Shown here piece after piece: positions 15,829-24,582 of a stretch of DNA of 51,193 bases. This stretch comes from Flavobacteriaceae bacterium. GTDB taxonomy: Bacteria; Bacteroidota; Bacteroidia; Flavobacteriales; Flavobacteriaceae. The DNA lies in NCBI GenBank assembly GCA_002862805.1, contig PKEA01000060.1, positions 1 to 51,193 of the forward strand, written 5' to 3'. The notes below the pieces were generated by a model, which did no database searches, was not told where the DNA came from, and saw only the letters and a list, made by a program, of their open reading frames with translations. The translations under genes and the position numbers were made by a program. How positions within the stretch are numbered: position 1 is the stretch's first letter; the number at the start of each line of letters is the position of its first letter.

Positions 15829-17724
15829 TTAAAGAGAATGTAATTTACTTTGCTTTTCTTTCCACATTTTTAAATCTTCTTTGTGGCGTTCAATGCTTTT
15901 TTGTACTTCTTTAATGAAAGGATTTTCTCCTTTAGAACTAGAGCTAATGAACTGAATGTTGTTTTCTAATTGGAAAATTTCATTTTGCACTTCTTCAACT
16001 TTCTTTCTTATAAAATATTGTTCTTTCTCTAGAGCTCTATCATCTTCATTTTCTACCCACTGATCAAGTTTTGCATTAAACTTCATCATTTCGGTATCTT
16101 TTTTAGATAAACTTAATTTTTCAAATAAAGCATCTAATATTTTATTGAACTTTCCTTCAATATGTCTTCTGTTGAAAGGAACTTTGCCAAAACCTTTCCA
16201 AGTTTCAATATGCTTTTTAATAGCGTCTAAATCGGTTTTATGATCACCAACTAATTCAAAATCTTTTAAAGTTTCTAAATAGGTTTTCTTGTTTTCAAAA
16301 GCTTCAATTTCAACTTTATCTTCTGTATTTCTTACTTTGTGCATTCTGTCAAAGTAATGGTTGCAAGCGTCTTTAAATTCTTTCCAAATTTTGTCTGACT
16401 GCTTTCTTGGAACATGTCCAATTTTTTTCCAATCATCTTGAATTTTTTTCATGATTGGAGTAGTAGCTTTAAAATCTTCACTGTCTTTTAAAGCATTTGC
16501 TTTTTCAACTAATTCGGTTTTCTTATTTAAATTTTCTTGTTGTTCATGCTTAATATCTTTGTAAAAAGCATTTTTTGTAGCATTAAAGTTACGAACTGCT
16601 GCTTTAAAAGAATTCCAACTTGCTTCAGTTTCTTCTTGAGGCACTTTACCAGCTTTGAAGAATTTTTCTCTTAATGCTTCAATTTTTTTAATTTGGTTTT
16701 GCCAACCGTTATGGTTTGCAACTTTCTCATTTGAAACCGCATTAATTTCTTCAATAATTGCTTTTTTCTTAGCTAAATTTTCAACTTCGCGCTCTTTTGC
16801 TTTTTCAAAGAAGGCTTCTCGTTTTTCATGCATTTGCTTGGTAATGTCACTAAATGCATTCCAAACTATTTCTCTTTGTTCTCTGTCTACTGGTCCAATT
16901 TCTTCTTTCCAAACACGGTGTAAAATTTGCAATTCTCTAAAGCCTTTCATAACATCGGTTTCATTTAAAAGACTTTTTGCTTTTTCAATGATTTGTAGTT
17001 TTTGCTCTAAATTATGTTTGAAATCTAAATCTCTGGCTTCTTTATCTAAATGAATTAAATCGTAAAAGCGCTCTAAATGAAAATGATAATCGTTCCAAAC
17101 AATATTGTATTTATCTCTAGGAATTGAACCCGCGTTTTTCCAACGTTCTCTAATATCATTAACACGTTTAAACATATCGCCAATGCTTAAAACTTCTTCA
17201 GTTCCGTCTACTAATTCCTTCAGTTCATCTATTAATTCACTTCGTGTATTTAAATTCCCTTTTAGATTTTTTTGCAGTTGGTTATAATGATTATTTCTAT
17301 TGGTTCTATATTCATTATATGCGTTGTCAAATTTATTTTTTAAAGGAAAATGATATTCAAACGTAGCATTTTCATCGGTATTTGTTTCGTTAAATTCATC
17401 TCTTTTTTCGTCAATTAAGTCGTTGTACTTACTTGCAAAAGCTTTTTTAATTTCTTCTACATGATCTTTAATAGCCATAACCTTATGGTTTGCGACTAGT
17501 CGTTCAAGTTCTTCAGTAAGTTCTTCCTTAGACATTGTGTCGTATTCCAACATAGGGATGTCGTGTCTATCCTGTACCGAATCGTCTTCGCTTTCTTCAG
17601 CATTTGAATTATCAATTTCTTCTAAAGCAGATTGATTAATTGCCGTTACATTCTCTTGTTCTTGAGTCGTTTCGTTCTCTGTTCCGTCTGCCTGTGGCAG
17701 GTTATCATTCATTTCTTCTAACAT
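15829..17724 (-). CDS. DUF349-repeat coiled-coil protein
   Basis: A large helical cytoplasmic protein of unknown function, 631 residues from the chosen start. It has an acidic, low-complexity N-terminus (ENETTQEQENVTAINQ, EESEDDSVQDRHD), then about five DUF349 repeats, each roughly 70 residues and marked by a W-x-x-x-G-x-(I/V)-P pattern: RWKNAGSIPRDKYN, VWKEEIGPVDRE, KFFKAGKVPQEE, DWKKIGHVPRKQSDKIWKEF and TWKGFGKVPFNRRHIEGKF. The C-terminal part is a coiled coil (KKVEEVQNEIFQLENNIQF). I chose ATG 17724 (17712 is possible): the in-frame TTG 17784 coincides with the promoter -33 box. A single-gene unit with its own terminator. Confidence 0.85.
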   Translation of the reverse strand: MLEEMNDNLPQADGTENETTQEQENVTAINQSALEEIDNSNAEESEDDSVQDRHDIPMLEYDTMSKEELTEELERLVANHKVMAIKDHVEEIKKAFASKYNDLIDEKRDEFNETNTDENATFEYHFPLKNKFDNAYNEYRTNRNNHYNQLQKNLKGNLNTRSELIDELKELVDGTEEVLSIGDMFKRVNDIRERWKNAGSIPRDKYNIVWNDYHFHLERFYDLIHLDKEARDLDFKHNLEQKLQIIEKAKSLLNETDVMKGFRELQILHRVWKEEIGPVDREQREIVWNAFSDITKQMHEKREAFFEKAKEREVENLAKKKAIIEEINAVSNEKVANHNGWQNQIKKIEALREKFFKAGKVPQEETEASWNSFKAAVRNFNATKNAFYKDIKHEQQENLNKKTELVEKANALKDSEDFKATTPIMKKIQDDWKKIGHVPRKQSDKIWKEFKDACNHYFDRMHKVRNTEDKVEIEAFENKKTYLETLKDFELVGDHKTDLDAIKKHIETWKGFGKVPFNRRHIEGKFNKILDALFEKLSLSKKDTEMMKFNAKLDQWVENEDDRALEKEQYFIRKKVEEVQNEIFQLENNIQFISSSSKGENPFIKEVQKSIERHKEDLKMWKEKQSKLHSL

Positions 17725-17754
17725 TATTACATGCTTAAGGTTACTATTAGTTTT

Positions 17755-17785
17755 CGAAGATACGAATGCAACATTAAATTTCAAA
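17755..17785 (-). promoter_or_regulatory. Promoter (-33 TTTG, 19-nt spacer, -7 TATCTTCG) for the DUF349 gene
   Basis: On the minus strand TTTG (17785-17782) and TATCTTCG (17762-17755, 7 of 8 to TAnnTTTG) are 19 nt apart, with the ATG 30 nt further. The box placement rules out translation from TTG 17784. Confidence 0.6.
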
Positions 17786-17885
17786 GAAAAACCGTTAAAT
17801 GTGGTTTATTTTATGGGGAAAACGTAAAAAAGAATTATGTGAAATTTAAATATTTTATTAATTTCAGAAAAAAAGTTAAGCTTTT

Positions 17886-18269
17886 TTAATATACAAGTAT
17901 TGCATTTCCGTTTTCACATAGTATTTCAATAGGTTGAGGTGGTACTGAACAATCGCTAATAAGTTTCCAACGGATGTTATATTCTAATTGTTTTATTCTA
18001 TGTTCTTCTATTTTTTGAAGAAATAGAAAAGTGTTAATGTTTCTTGAATAAGCGATGTAGCCAACTGGACCACCACATGGTTTATTTCCATAACTAGTAT
18101 AAGTCCATTCTGAAGGATCACTACAAGTTACACTAGTTGCCATATTTTCAATTTCTGAAAACAGTAGGTTTAAGTTTTGATTTTCTTGTTCTTGAGTTAA
18201 TTCATCATTACTACAACAAAAACAAATTCCGATCAATAAGAATAAACTAAATGACTTAATTTTTGACAT
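17886..18269 (-). CDS. Small cysteine-containing lipoprotein of unknown function
   Basis: A 127-residue lipoprotein. The signal peptide MSKIKSFSLFLLIGICFC ends in a Cys-rich lipobox (ICFCC), so lipidation is expected around residue 18-19. The mature part has a recognisable central block, SEWTYTSYGNKPCGGPVGYI, then a helix (IEEHRIKQLEYNIRWK) and SDCSVPPQPIEILCENGNAILVY. The spaced Cys residues could form disulfides in the periplasm. I believe similar small lipoproteins recur in flavobacteria, but no function is known to me. It stands alone on the minus strand, between the DUF349 gene and aroE. Confidence 0.72.
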   Translation of the reverse strand: MSKIKSFSLFLLIGICFCCSNDELTQEQENQNLNLLFSEIENMATSVTCSDPSEWTYTSYGNKPCGGPVGYIAYSRNINTFLFLQKIEEHRIKQLEYNIRWKLISDCSVPPQPIEILCENGNAILVY

Positions 18270-18327
18270 ATTTTTTTTTTAATAGATGATAAAAATACGG
18301 CTAGGTTGCGTGAATTGATTATAATAA

Positions 18328-19086
18328 CTATTTGTTCCAAATAATCCATGCTTTTTCAGCTTGAAATACTAACATTTCATATCCGTTTTTAACTGTTGCT
18401 TTATTTTCAGCAGCTTTTCTTAAAAAGGTAGTTTCTTCTGGATTGTAAACTAAATCAAAAGCAATATGTTTCTTAGTGAATAAACTATAATCTAAAGGCG
18501 GACATTCATCAATATTTGGAAAAGTACCAAGTGGAGTAGTGTTAATAATGATTTGATATTCATCAAAAAAATCTTGGTTTAATTCATTATATGATATTTG
18601 AAATTCATTAGGATTTCTTGAAACAAAATCATATTCTATTTTAAGTTTTTGTAAAGCAAAAGCAACACCTTTACTTGCGCCACCAGTTCCTAAAATAAGT
18701 GCTTTTTTGTGGTTGTCTTTTAATAGAGGTTTTAATGATTTTTTGAATCCAAAATAATCGGTATTATAGCCTTTTAATTTGCCTTTTTTTGAAACTGTAA
18801 TGGTATTTACTGCTCCAATTTTTTTAGCGTTTTTAGAAACTTTATCTAAATAAGGAATTATTGCTTCTTTATATGGAATAGTAATATTTAGGCCTTTTAA
18901 TCCTTTAGTGTGTTTTGTGATTTTTGTAAATTGCTCAATTGTATTAATATCAAAATTTAAGTATTCACAATTGTCAAAATGAAACAATGAAAATTTTTCT
19001 GTGAAATAATTTTTTGAAAATGAATAATCGATATTACGACCTATAAGACCATATTTATATTGTTTTTTCAGTTTCTTCTTTTTCAT
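18328..19086 (-). CDS. aroE: Shikimate dehydrogenase
   Basis: NADPH-dependent reduction of 3-dehydroshikimate to shikimate in aromatic amino acid synthesis. Of 252 residues: YGLIGRNIDYSFSKNYF (substrate Ser pair), GLNITIPYKEAIIPYLD with the catalytic Lys, GAVNTI, NTDYFGF with the catalytic Asp, and GTGGASKGVAFALQ for NADP. Length is slightly short but normal for Bacteroidetes. It is the last gene of a tight minus-strand run, 4 nt after the DUF368 gene. The extremely Lys-rich start (MKKKKLKKQYK) suggests the true start might be a few codons later, but no other ATG is close. Confidence 0.93.
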   Translation of the reverse strand: MKKKKLKKQYKYGLIGRNIDYSFSKNYFTEKFSLFHFDNCEYLNFDINTIEQFTKITKHTKGLKGLNITIPYKEAIIPYLDKVSKNAKKIGAVNTITVSKKGKLKGYNTDYFGFKKSLKPLLKDNHKKALILGTGGASKGVAFALQKLKIEYDFVSRNPNEFQISYNELNQDFFDEYQIIINTTPLGTFPNIDECPPLDYSLFTKKHIAFDLVYNPEETTFLRKAAENKATVKNGYEMLVFQAEKAWIIWNK

Positions 19087-19090
19087 TGTA

Positions 19091-20059
19091 TTATTTTTTT
19101 TCTAAATGTGCTGCAACTTTTTCCATTCCGTAAATTACTAAAAAACCAAATGTTGCTAAAATAATTGCTAAAATAACTTGAGCATCACCTTCAAAATTTT
19201 GTGGTAAGATACTTTTTTCTAAAAAAGGAACAGTTTTTCCATGACTATTTATACGTGTTTCTAAGACTTCTTTCCAAGGCCAAACTTTATTAAGAGAGCC
19301 TATCATAAAGCCTATTAGCATTGCTAAAGTTGTATTTTTATGATGGTCAAACATCCAATGCAGTATTTTAGAAAAAGTTTTTAAGCCAATTATTGCCCCA
19401 ATAGCAAAAGCGCCAAGCTTCATTAATGAAGTTGAAATTAATTCTGTATTCATTTGGGTTAAGCCTTCTCTAAATTGATTTATAGTACCAATAACAGTTT
19501 CATAAGACCCCATTAGTAATAAAATAAAAGCTCCAGAAATTCCAGGTAAAATCATTGCAATTATCGCAATAAATCCTGAAAGGAATAGATAAGTATAACT
19601 TTCAGGGCTACTTACTGGTTTTATAATTGTGATGAAATAAGCTAAAATAATACCAATTATTAACGCGAGAATTGAAACAGGTTTTAAACTTGTAATTTGT
19701 TTCCAAATGAGTAAAACACTTGCAATTATTAATCCAAAAAAGAAAGACCAAACCATTATGGGCTGTGTTTCTAATAAATGTGTAATTATTTTAGAAAAAG
19801 TTAATATGCTTATTCCTATTCCAACTACTAAAGCTATTAAAAATGAAGCATTTGCTTGCTTCCAAGTTGCTTTTATTCCTTCTTTTTTTAAAGTTTTTAA
19901 TAATGAAAGATTAATTCCATTAATGCTATCAATTAATTCTTGATAAATGCCAGAAATAAATGCTATTGTACCTCCAGAAACACCCGGAACTACATCAGCA
20001 GCCCCCATTGCAATTCCTTTTAGTGTAATGATTAAATAATCGGGAAAAATTTTTCTCAT
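19091..20059 (-). CDS. DUF368 membrane protein, probable undecaprenyl-phosphate translocase
   Basis: A polytopic inner-membrane protein, 322 residues with about 8-9 hydrophobic helices. The DUF368 signature opens the protein (MGAADVVPGVSGGTIAFISG), and a second half-motif, ILPGISGAFILLLMGSYETV, supports the internal-repeat fold. DUF368 proteins (PopT) have been reported to flip undecaprenyl phosphate back across the membrane for reuse in cell-wall and O-antigen synthesis; function here is inferred from family. It sits between a TPR gene (26 nt upstream) and aroE (4 nt downstream), in a run that begins with LPS-transport OstA. Confidence 0.85.
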   Translation of the reverse strand: MRKIFPDYLIITLKGIAMGAADVVPGVSGGTIAFISGIYQELIDSINGINLSLLKTLKKEGIKATWKQANASFLIALVVGIGISILTFSKIITHLLETQPIMVWSFFFGLIIASVLLIWKQITSLKPVSILALIIGIILAYFITIIKPVSSPESYTYLFLSGFIAIIAMILPGISGAFILLLMGSYETVIGTINQFREGLTQMNTELISTSLMKLGAFAIGAIIGLKTFSKILHWMFDHHKNTTLAMLIGFMIGSLNKVWPWKEVLETRINSHGKTVPFLEKSILPQNFEGDAQVILAIILATFGFLVIYGMEKVAAHLEKK

Positions 20060-20085
20060 GAATAATGAATTGAAAATAAGCTTAC

Positions 20086-21480
20086 TTATTCTCTATATTT
20101 TATAATTTGATTTTGAACTGATTTTTTTTCCCAAATTGTTGGAAAATTCTCTTTAAAAAAAGTGTGATTTGCGAAATTCAATCGTAATGCATTATTTAAA
20201 TGGAAATTACCTTTTTTAACTTGTTTTACCATGTAATTTAAACCTGCTAATCGGTATTCAATTTCATAATTATCTGGGAATAATTCTGATGATTGTAATA
20301 AAATTTCAATAGCAGAATCGTACTCGCCTAAAAACTGAAGAGTATCAGACCAAAGAACAAATGTGTCTAAATTAATGTCGCCAGTTTCAAATGCTTTTCT
20401 ATAGCCAAGTTCTGCTTCTTCATGTAAATTTAAAGCCTGATTAATTGCTCCAAATCTTTTCCAATACATATTGTTTTCTCCATCAATTCCAATTGCTTTA
20501 TTTACGTAGTATAGCGCTTTTTGATAGTTTTTTTGACGAATGTAAAAGTCGGTAATAGCAATCCAGCCTTTATCTAATAAAGGATCTTCATGAACTGTTT
20601 TTAAATAGTATTGAAGTGCGAATTCAATATTGTCAATTTTTTCATAACATTTACCTACGCGTAAGAAAACAAAAGAAGTAGCATCGTCTAACTCCATAGT
20701 AATTGCATAACAAGCAATTGCTTCTTCATATTTTTTTAGCTTTTCTAATGCTTTTGCTTTTTCTAAATAAGCACCTAAAAAAGTTTCATCAATTAATGTT
20801 GCGTAATCGAAAGCCCAAACTGCTTTTTCAAAATTCTTTACCGCATAATATTGGCGTCCTAGTTGATGCCAAGCTACTTCGCTGTATGGATTTTTGTCGA
20901 TGAAACTATTTAAATAAATAATAGCTTCTCCGTTTTGGTCTAGAAAATCAAAGCAATAAACTACATTGTAAAGTGCAGAATAATCTTCTGTATCTTCGCT
21001 TAAACAACGAATAAAAAATTCTTTTGCTTTTTCAAGTTCGTCGTTAAAAAGATATTCCATTCCTATCATAGAATAAACATCAGCAGCATCATCAGTATAT
21101 TTTAAAGCAATTTTTAAAGTTTCAATTGCTTCTTCATGTTGATCTCTTTTAGAGTAAATATTTGCTTTTTGGATGTATATTTCCTCATTATGTGGTTCAA
21201 TTGCATATAATTCATTTAAGAGTTTTTCTGCAATATCAAGTTTGTCTTCGTAAATTAAAGTTTCTACTTGTACCAATTTTAACCCTGTAGATTTTGGATG
21301 TTGTTCCAAACCTAATTTTAAAGCTTTTTTGGCTAAGTTCATTCGTCCTGTATCCATATAGTGGAGAATGATTTCTTCAAACTCCTCAGAATCAAAGAAA
21401 AAAACTTTATTTGTTTTTAACATTGATTCAAATTTAGATAAGGAAAAGTTATTTTCTTCTTCATCGTGACTCATTCTCAT
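20086..21480 (-). CDS. Tetratricopeptide-repeat protein
   Basis: A 464-residue cytoplasmic scaffold made almost wholly of TPR helices, from about residue 40 to 440 (for example NEEIYIQKANIYSKRDQHEE, AWHQLGRQYYAVKNFEKAV, AYLEKAKALEKLKKYEEAIA). The acidic N-terminus reads MRMSHDEEENNFSLSKFE. I chose ATG 21480 (21474 also possible), since the in-frame TTG 21537 would add 19 poorly conserved-looking residues. No signal peptide or membrane helix. It probably binds proteins of the envelope genes around it, but no partner is identifiable. Confidence 0.85.
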   Translation of the reverse strand: MRMSHDEEENNFSLSKFESMLKTNKVFFFDSEEFEEIILHYMDTGRMNLAKKALKLGLEQHPKSTGLKLVQVETLIYEDKLDIAEKLLNELYAIEPHNEEIYIQKANIYSKRDQHEEAIETLKIALKYTDDAADVYSMIGMEYLFNDELEKAKEFFIRCLSEDTEDYSALYNVVYCFDFLDQNGEAIIYLNSFIDKNPYSEVAWHQLGRQYYAVKNFEKAVWAFDYATLIDETFLGAYLEKAKALEKLKKYEEAIACYAITMELDDATSFVFLRVGKCYEKIDNIEFALQYYLKTVHEDPLLDKGWIAITDFYIRQKNYQKALYYVNKAIGIDGENNMYWKRFGAINQALNLHEEAELGYRKAFETGDINLDTFVLWSDTLQFLGEYDSAIEILLQSSELFPDNYEIEYRLAGLNYMVKQVKKGNFHLNNALRLNFANHTFFKENFPTIWEKKSVQNQIIKYRE

Positions 21481-21587
21481 AGCTTCTCTTTTTAAGGTTT
21501 CTCCTATATTTAAAATTAAGGAAAAATAGTGGGGCAATCATTTCTTGTGCGAATTGTTTTAAACAATTTAATTAACAATTTTTAATA

Positions 21588-22778
21588 TTAATTATTATTG
21601 TTCTCTATCTCATTTAATGCTTCAAGAATAATGCCACAACCTTTTATAATTTCTTCATTTGAAATTGTTAAGGGTGGAGTAATACGAATAGCGCAGCCTT
21701 CAAAGAGTAACCAAAATAAAATAAGCCCTTTTTCTTGGCATTTTAAAATAACTTCTGTTGCTATATCCGGACTTTCTGTCATAGCAGCGAGCATTAATCC
21801 TTTTCCTCTTATTTCTTTAATTAGTGGGTGAACTAAGGTTTTTCTAAATAAAGCTTCTTTTTCTAGTGTTTCAGCTATTAAATTTGTTTCGGTTAGTTCT
21901 TGCAAAGTTGCTAAACAAGCAGCTGCAATTACAGGATGACCACCAAATGTAGTAATGTGACCTAATTTTGGATCATGACTCAATAAATCCATCATTTCAG
22001 CAGAAGCTGTAAAAGCGCCTACTGGCATTCCTCCTCCCATTCCTTTTCCCATAACCACAACGTCTGGAACAACATCATAGTTTTCAAATCCGAATAATTT
22101 TCCAGTACGACCAAATCCAGGTTGAATTTCATCTAAAATCATAATAGCACCTACTTCTTCGCAACGTTGTTTTACTTTTTTGAGAAAATTATTTTCAGGT
22201 TGAATAAATCCTGCACCGCCTTGAATGGTTTCTAAAAGTACACCAGCGGTTTTAGAGGTAATTTTTTCTAAATCAGCTTCGTTGTTAAAAGTAATAAAAT
22301 CTACATCTGGAATTAGCGGTCTAAATATTTGTTTACGTTCTTCAAACCCCATAACACTCATGCTTCCCATTGTGTTTCCATGATAAGCATTATGACACGA
22401 AATTAACTGACTTCTGCCTGTAACTCTTCTAGCCAATTTTAATGCGCCTTCAATTGCTTCTGTACCAGAATTAGTTAAGTATGTTTTTGATAGAGTAGAA
22501 GGTAGGTTTTGTGCTAATAATTTACAAAGTTCAGTTGCTGGATTTTGTGCATATTCACCATAAACCATAACATGTGAATATTTGTCTAACTGTGTTTTTA
22601 TGGCATCGTTAACTCTTTTAGGTTGATGTCCTAAAGTATTTGCAGAAACGCCAGCAACAAAGTCTAAATATTCTTTTCCGGCTGTATTGTATATGTATGA
22701 ACCTTTTGCGTGTGAAACTTCCATAGCAAGTGGATGTTCTGTGGTTTGAGCTTGGTATTTAAAAAAATCGGATAACAT
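21588..22778 (-). CDS. Class III PLP-dependent aminotransferase (acetylornithine/ornithine type)
   Basis: Fold type I aminotransferase acting on an omega-amino group; amine donor unknown. Of 396 residues: DFVAGVSANTLGHQ at the start, YLTNSGTEAIEGALKLAR (PLP phosphate), ISCHNAYHGNTMGSMS, ILDEIQPGFGRTG with the Asp-Glu pair contacting the pyridine, and VVVMGKGMGGGMPVGAF, whose Lys should form the Schiff base. I chose ATG 22778, 52 nt after the OstA stop, since the upstream start 22865 would overlap OstA by 35 nt with an unconserved N-terminus. Often annotated as ornithine or aspartate aminotransferase family. Confidence 0.88.
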   Translation of the reverse strand: MLSDFFKYQAQTTEHPLAMEVSHAKGSYIYNTAGKEYLDFVAGVSANTLGHQPKRVNDAIKTQLDKYSHVMVYGEYAQNPATELCKLLAQNLPSTLSKTYLTNSGTEAIEGALKLARRVTGRSQLISCHNAYHGNTMGSMSVMGFEERKQIFRPLIPDVDFITFNNEADLEKITSKTAGVLLETIQGGAGFIQPENNFLKKVKQRCEEVGAIMILDEIQPGFGRTGKLFGFENYDVVPDVVVMGKGMGGGMPVGAFTASAEMMDLLSHDPKLGHITTFGGHPVIAAACLATLQELTETNLIAETLEKEALFRKTLVHPLIKEIRGKGLMLAAMTESPDIATEVILKCQEKGLILFWLLFEGCAIRITPPLTISNEEIIKGCGIILEALNEIENNNN

Positions 22779-22830
22779 TTTATTATTTTGATGTAATAGG
22801 TTTAAGTAATTTAGAACTCTGAAAAATATC

Positions 22831-24474
22831 TTACTCTTTTTTTGGATTGTTTTTATCGAAATCAAGCGTTTCCTTTAAAACTTCCATTGGTACATCATCT
22901 TCCATTGCTTTTTTCTTGCTTTCAATTAAAATTTTCTCATGTATGATATTTTCTTCATCAGGAAAAATATCATCTTTAGACTTTATCCGTTCATCGCCTC
23001 GCCAATTAAATCCTCTTAGTTTTCTTGCATTTTCAGGAAACTCAGATTCGGGATAAATTTCTGATTCTGGTTTTTTAAAAAATGTAATGGTTTCAATTTT
23101 ATTTTCGTTTAGTATTAAGTTAATTTTACTACAAACGCCTTTATTGATGCCAATTAACTCATTATTATCATTATACATGTAATAAATAACTTCTGCATTT
23201 TTAATAATATCTACTTCATTAAGGTTGTTGTCAATGAATTTACCATATAAATTTTGTCCTTTAATTTGGTTGAAGCCATTTTTACTTAGAGTGTCTTTTT
23301 GAATAATAAACGCATTATTAAGCACTTTTAAAGAATCCAGTTTTTCAGATTCATTATTACCTATTAGGTGTATAATATCTCCAGTCATTTGATTGTCAAA
23401 ATTCCAAATAATAGGTTTTCCAATTAATTGAGTTAATGCTGTTTTATTGCTTGAATGTAGAGAATCACATTTTCCACTCATATCTGATTTATAAAAACGA
23501 ACATTATTGAATGCTTTGATAATTCTGTTTTCTGGAGGACCAGTAACTTGTATTTTTTTACCGTGCATATAAAGTGAATCTTTTTCAACTTTGGTAATTA
23601 CAACGGCTCTTTTTGTTAGTATAATTGAGTCTTTACGTGTTAAAGGATTTCTGTACATTTCTGCATAATGCCCTTTTGCTACTAAATTATTTATAGTATC
23701 AGTAATTTTAACATTATTAATTCCTCGTGAATAATTTTTTTCTCTATCATAAAATAAATCATCACCTTCAATAATTTTATTACTATACGTAATTTTTGAA
23801 CCTTTTTTTAGTTTTCCAATTCCGGTTTTAGTATCATAAAAACCATTTTCGGTATAAATAACATTATCCTTACTAGTTATGGTTGAGGGTCCAAAAACAT
23901 AAGCATGACCAGAGTTCTCATAAAAATCTAAATGATTTGTTTTTATTGTGCTTTCAGGGTTTGTTACGGTAACTGCTGATGTAAATTTGTATTTTTTTTC
24001 TGAAAGAAAATATTTACCAGATCTACTTTTTAATGTGTTTTCTTTATTTTTAATAGTTCCATAGCTGTTATAAAAAGCGACTTGTTTTTTTTTATCAAAA
24101 AATATAGTATCAGTAACTAAAGTAGATTCAGGTGAACGAAGATTTACATCACCAGTTGCAAAAGCAAATTCGGTTTTACCGTTGTATTCTGCATAACGAC
24201 TGTCCATATGGATAGAGTCGCCTTGATTAATTTGAACATTTCCAAAAGCTTTTATATAATCTTCATCTTTAAAATGATAGGCTTTATTACATTTTATTTG
24301 AACTCCATTATGTAAAACACTTACATTTCCTGTAAATATAATTGCTCCAGGAATTTCATTCTGATTCATATCGATAAAATCGGAATGTTCAATGATAATT
24401 TTTTTATTTTCTTGTGAGAAAAGAGAAAAACTTACTAATAGCAAGCTTGTTATATGTAAAATGTGCTTTTTCAA
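22831..24474 (-). CDS. OstA/LptA-like periplasmic protein (LPS transport)
   Basis: Periplasmic or outer-membrane protein of the OstA superfamily, which bridges LPS between inner and outer membrane. From the chosen start it is 547 residues: signal peptide KKHILHITSLLLVSFSLFSQ, then a long beta-jellyroll of repeated strands such as GAIIFTGNVSVLHNGVQIKC, AFGNVQINQGDSIHMDS and FAFATGDVNL, and a charged C-terminus. The N-terminal ~200 residues are the LptA-like OstA domain; the rest is extended, between LptA and full LptD in size. No ATG fits the signal peptide; I prefer TTG 24474, as the other TTG (24495) is the end of the -7 box. It heads the run leading to aroE. Confidence 0.8.
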   Translation of the reverse strand: MKKHILHITSLLLVSFSLFSQENKKIIIEHSDFIDMNQNEIPGAIIFTGNVSVLHNGVQIKCNKAYHFKDEDYIKAFGNVQINQGDSIHMDSRYAEYNGKTEFAFATGDVNLRSPESTLVTDTIFFDKKKQVAFYNSYGTIKNKENTLKSRSGKYFLSEKKYKFTSAVTVTNPESTIKTNHLDFYENSGHAYVFGPSTITSKDNVIYTENGFYDTKTGIGKLKKGSKITYSNKIIEGDDLFYDREKNYSRGINNVKITDTINNLVAKGHYAEMYRNPLTRKDSIILTKRAVVITKVEKDSLYMHGKKIQVTGPPENRIIKAFNNVRFYKSDMSGKCDSLHSSNKTALTQLIGKPIIWNFDNQMTGDIIHLIGNNESEKLDSLKVLNNAFIIQKDTLSKNGFNQIKGQNLYGKFIDNNLNEVDIIKNAEVIYYMYNDNNELIGINKGVCSKINLILNENKIETITFFKKPESEIYPESEFPENARKLRGFNWRGDERIKSKDDIFPDEENIIHEKILIESKKKAMEDDVPMEVLKETLDFDKNNPKKE

Positions 24475-24492
24475 AATAGTTATAATTTGTGT

Positions 24493-24500
24493 CAAATTTA
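24493..24500 (-). promoter_or_regulatory. Promoter -7 box (TAAATTTG) for the OstA run
   Basis: Exact TAnnTTTG match on the minus strand, 18 nt before the TTG start at 24474. Probably drives OstA through aroE. The TTG within the box mimics a start codon. Confidence 0.55.
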
Positions 24501-24545
24501 AGTAAAAACTCGATAAGGCCTTTATTATTAAGAAATTTTTATCAT

Positions 24546-24576
24546 AAAAAAACGTCTCTGGTTAAAGAGACGTTTT
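24546..24576 (-). terminator. Intrinsic terminator after purA
   Basis: An 11-bp stem, AAAACGTCTCT/AGAGACGTTTT, with a 6-nt loop, then seven T on the minus strand; 6 nt after the purA stop. Confidence 0.9.
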
Positions 24577-24582
24577 AAAATA

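Noticed and set aside
17865..17890. Possible terminator AAAAAGTTAAGCTTTTT after the small lipoprotein gene
   Set aside because: The stem is almost only A-T pairs and would be too weak; likely chance in AT-rich DNA.
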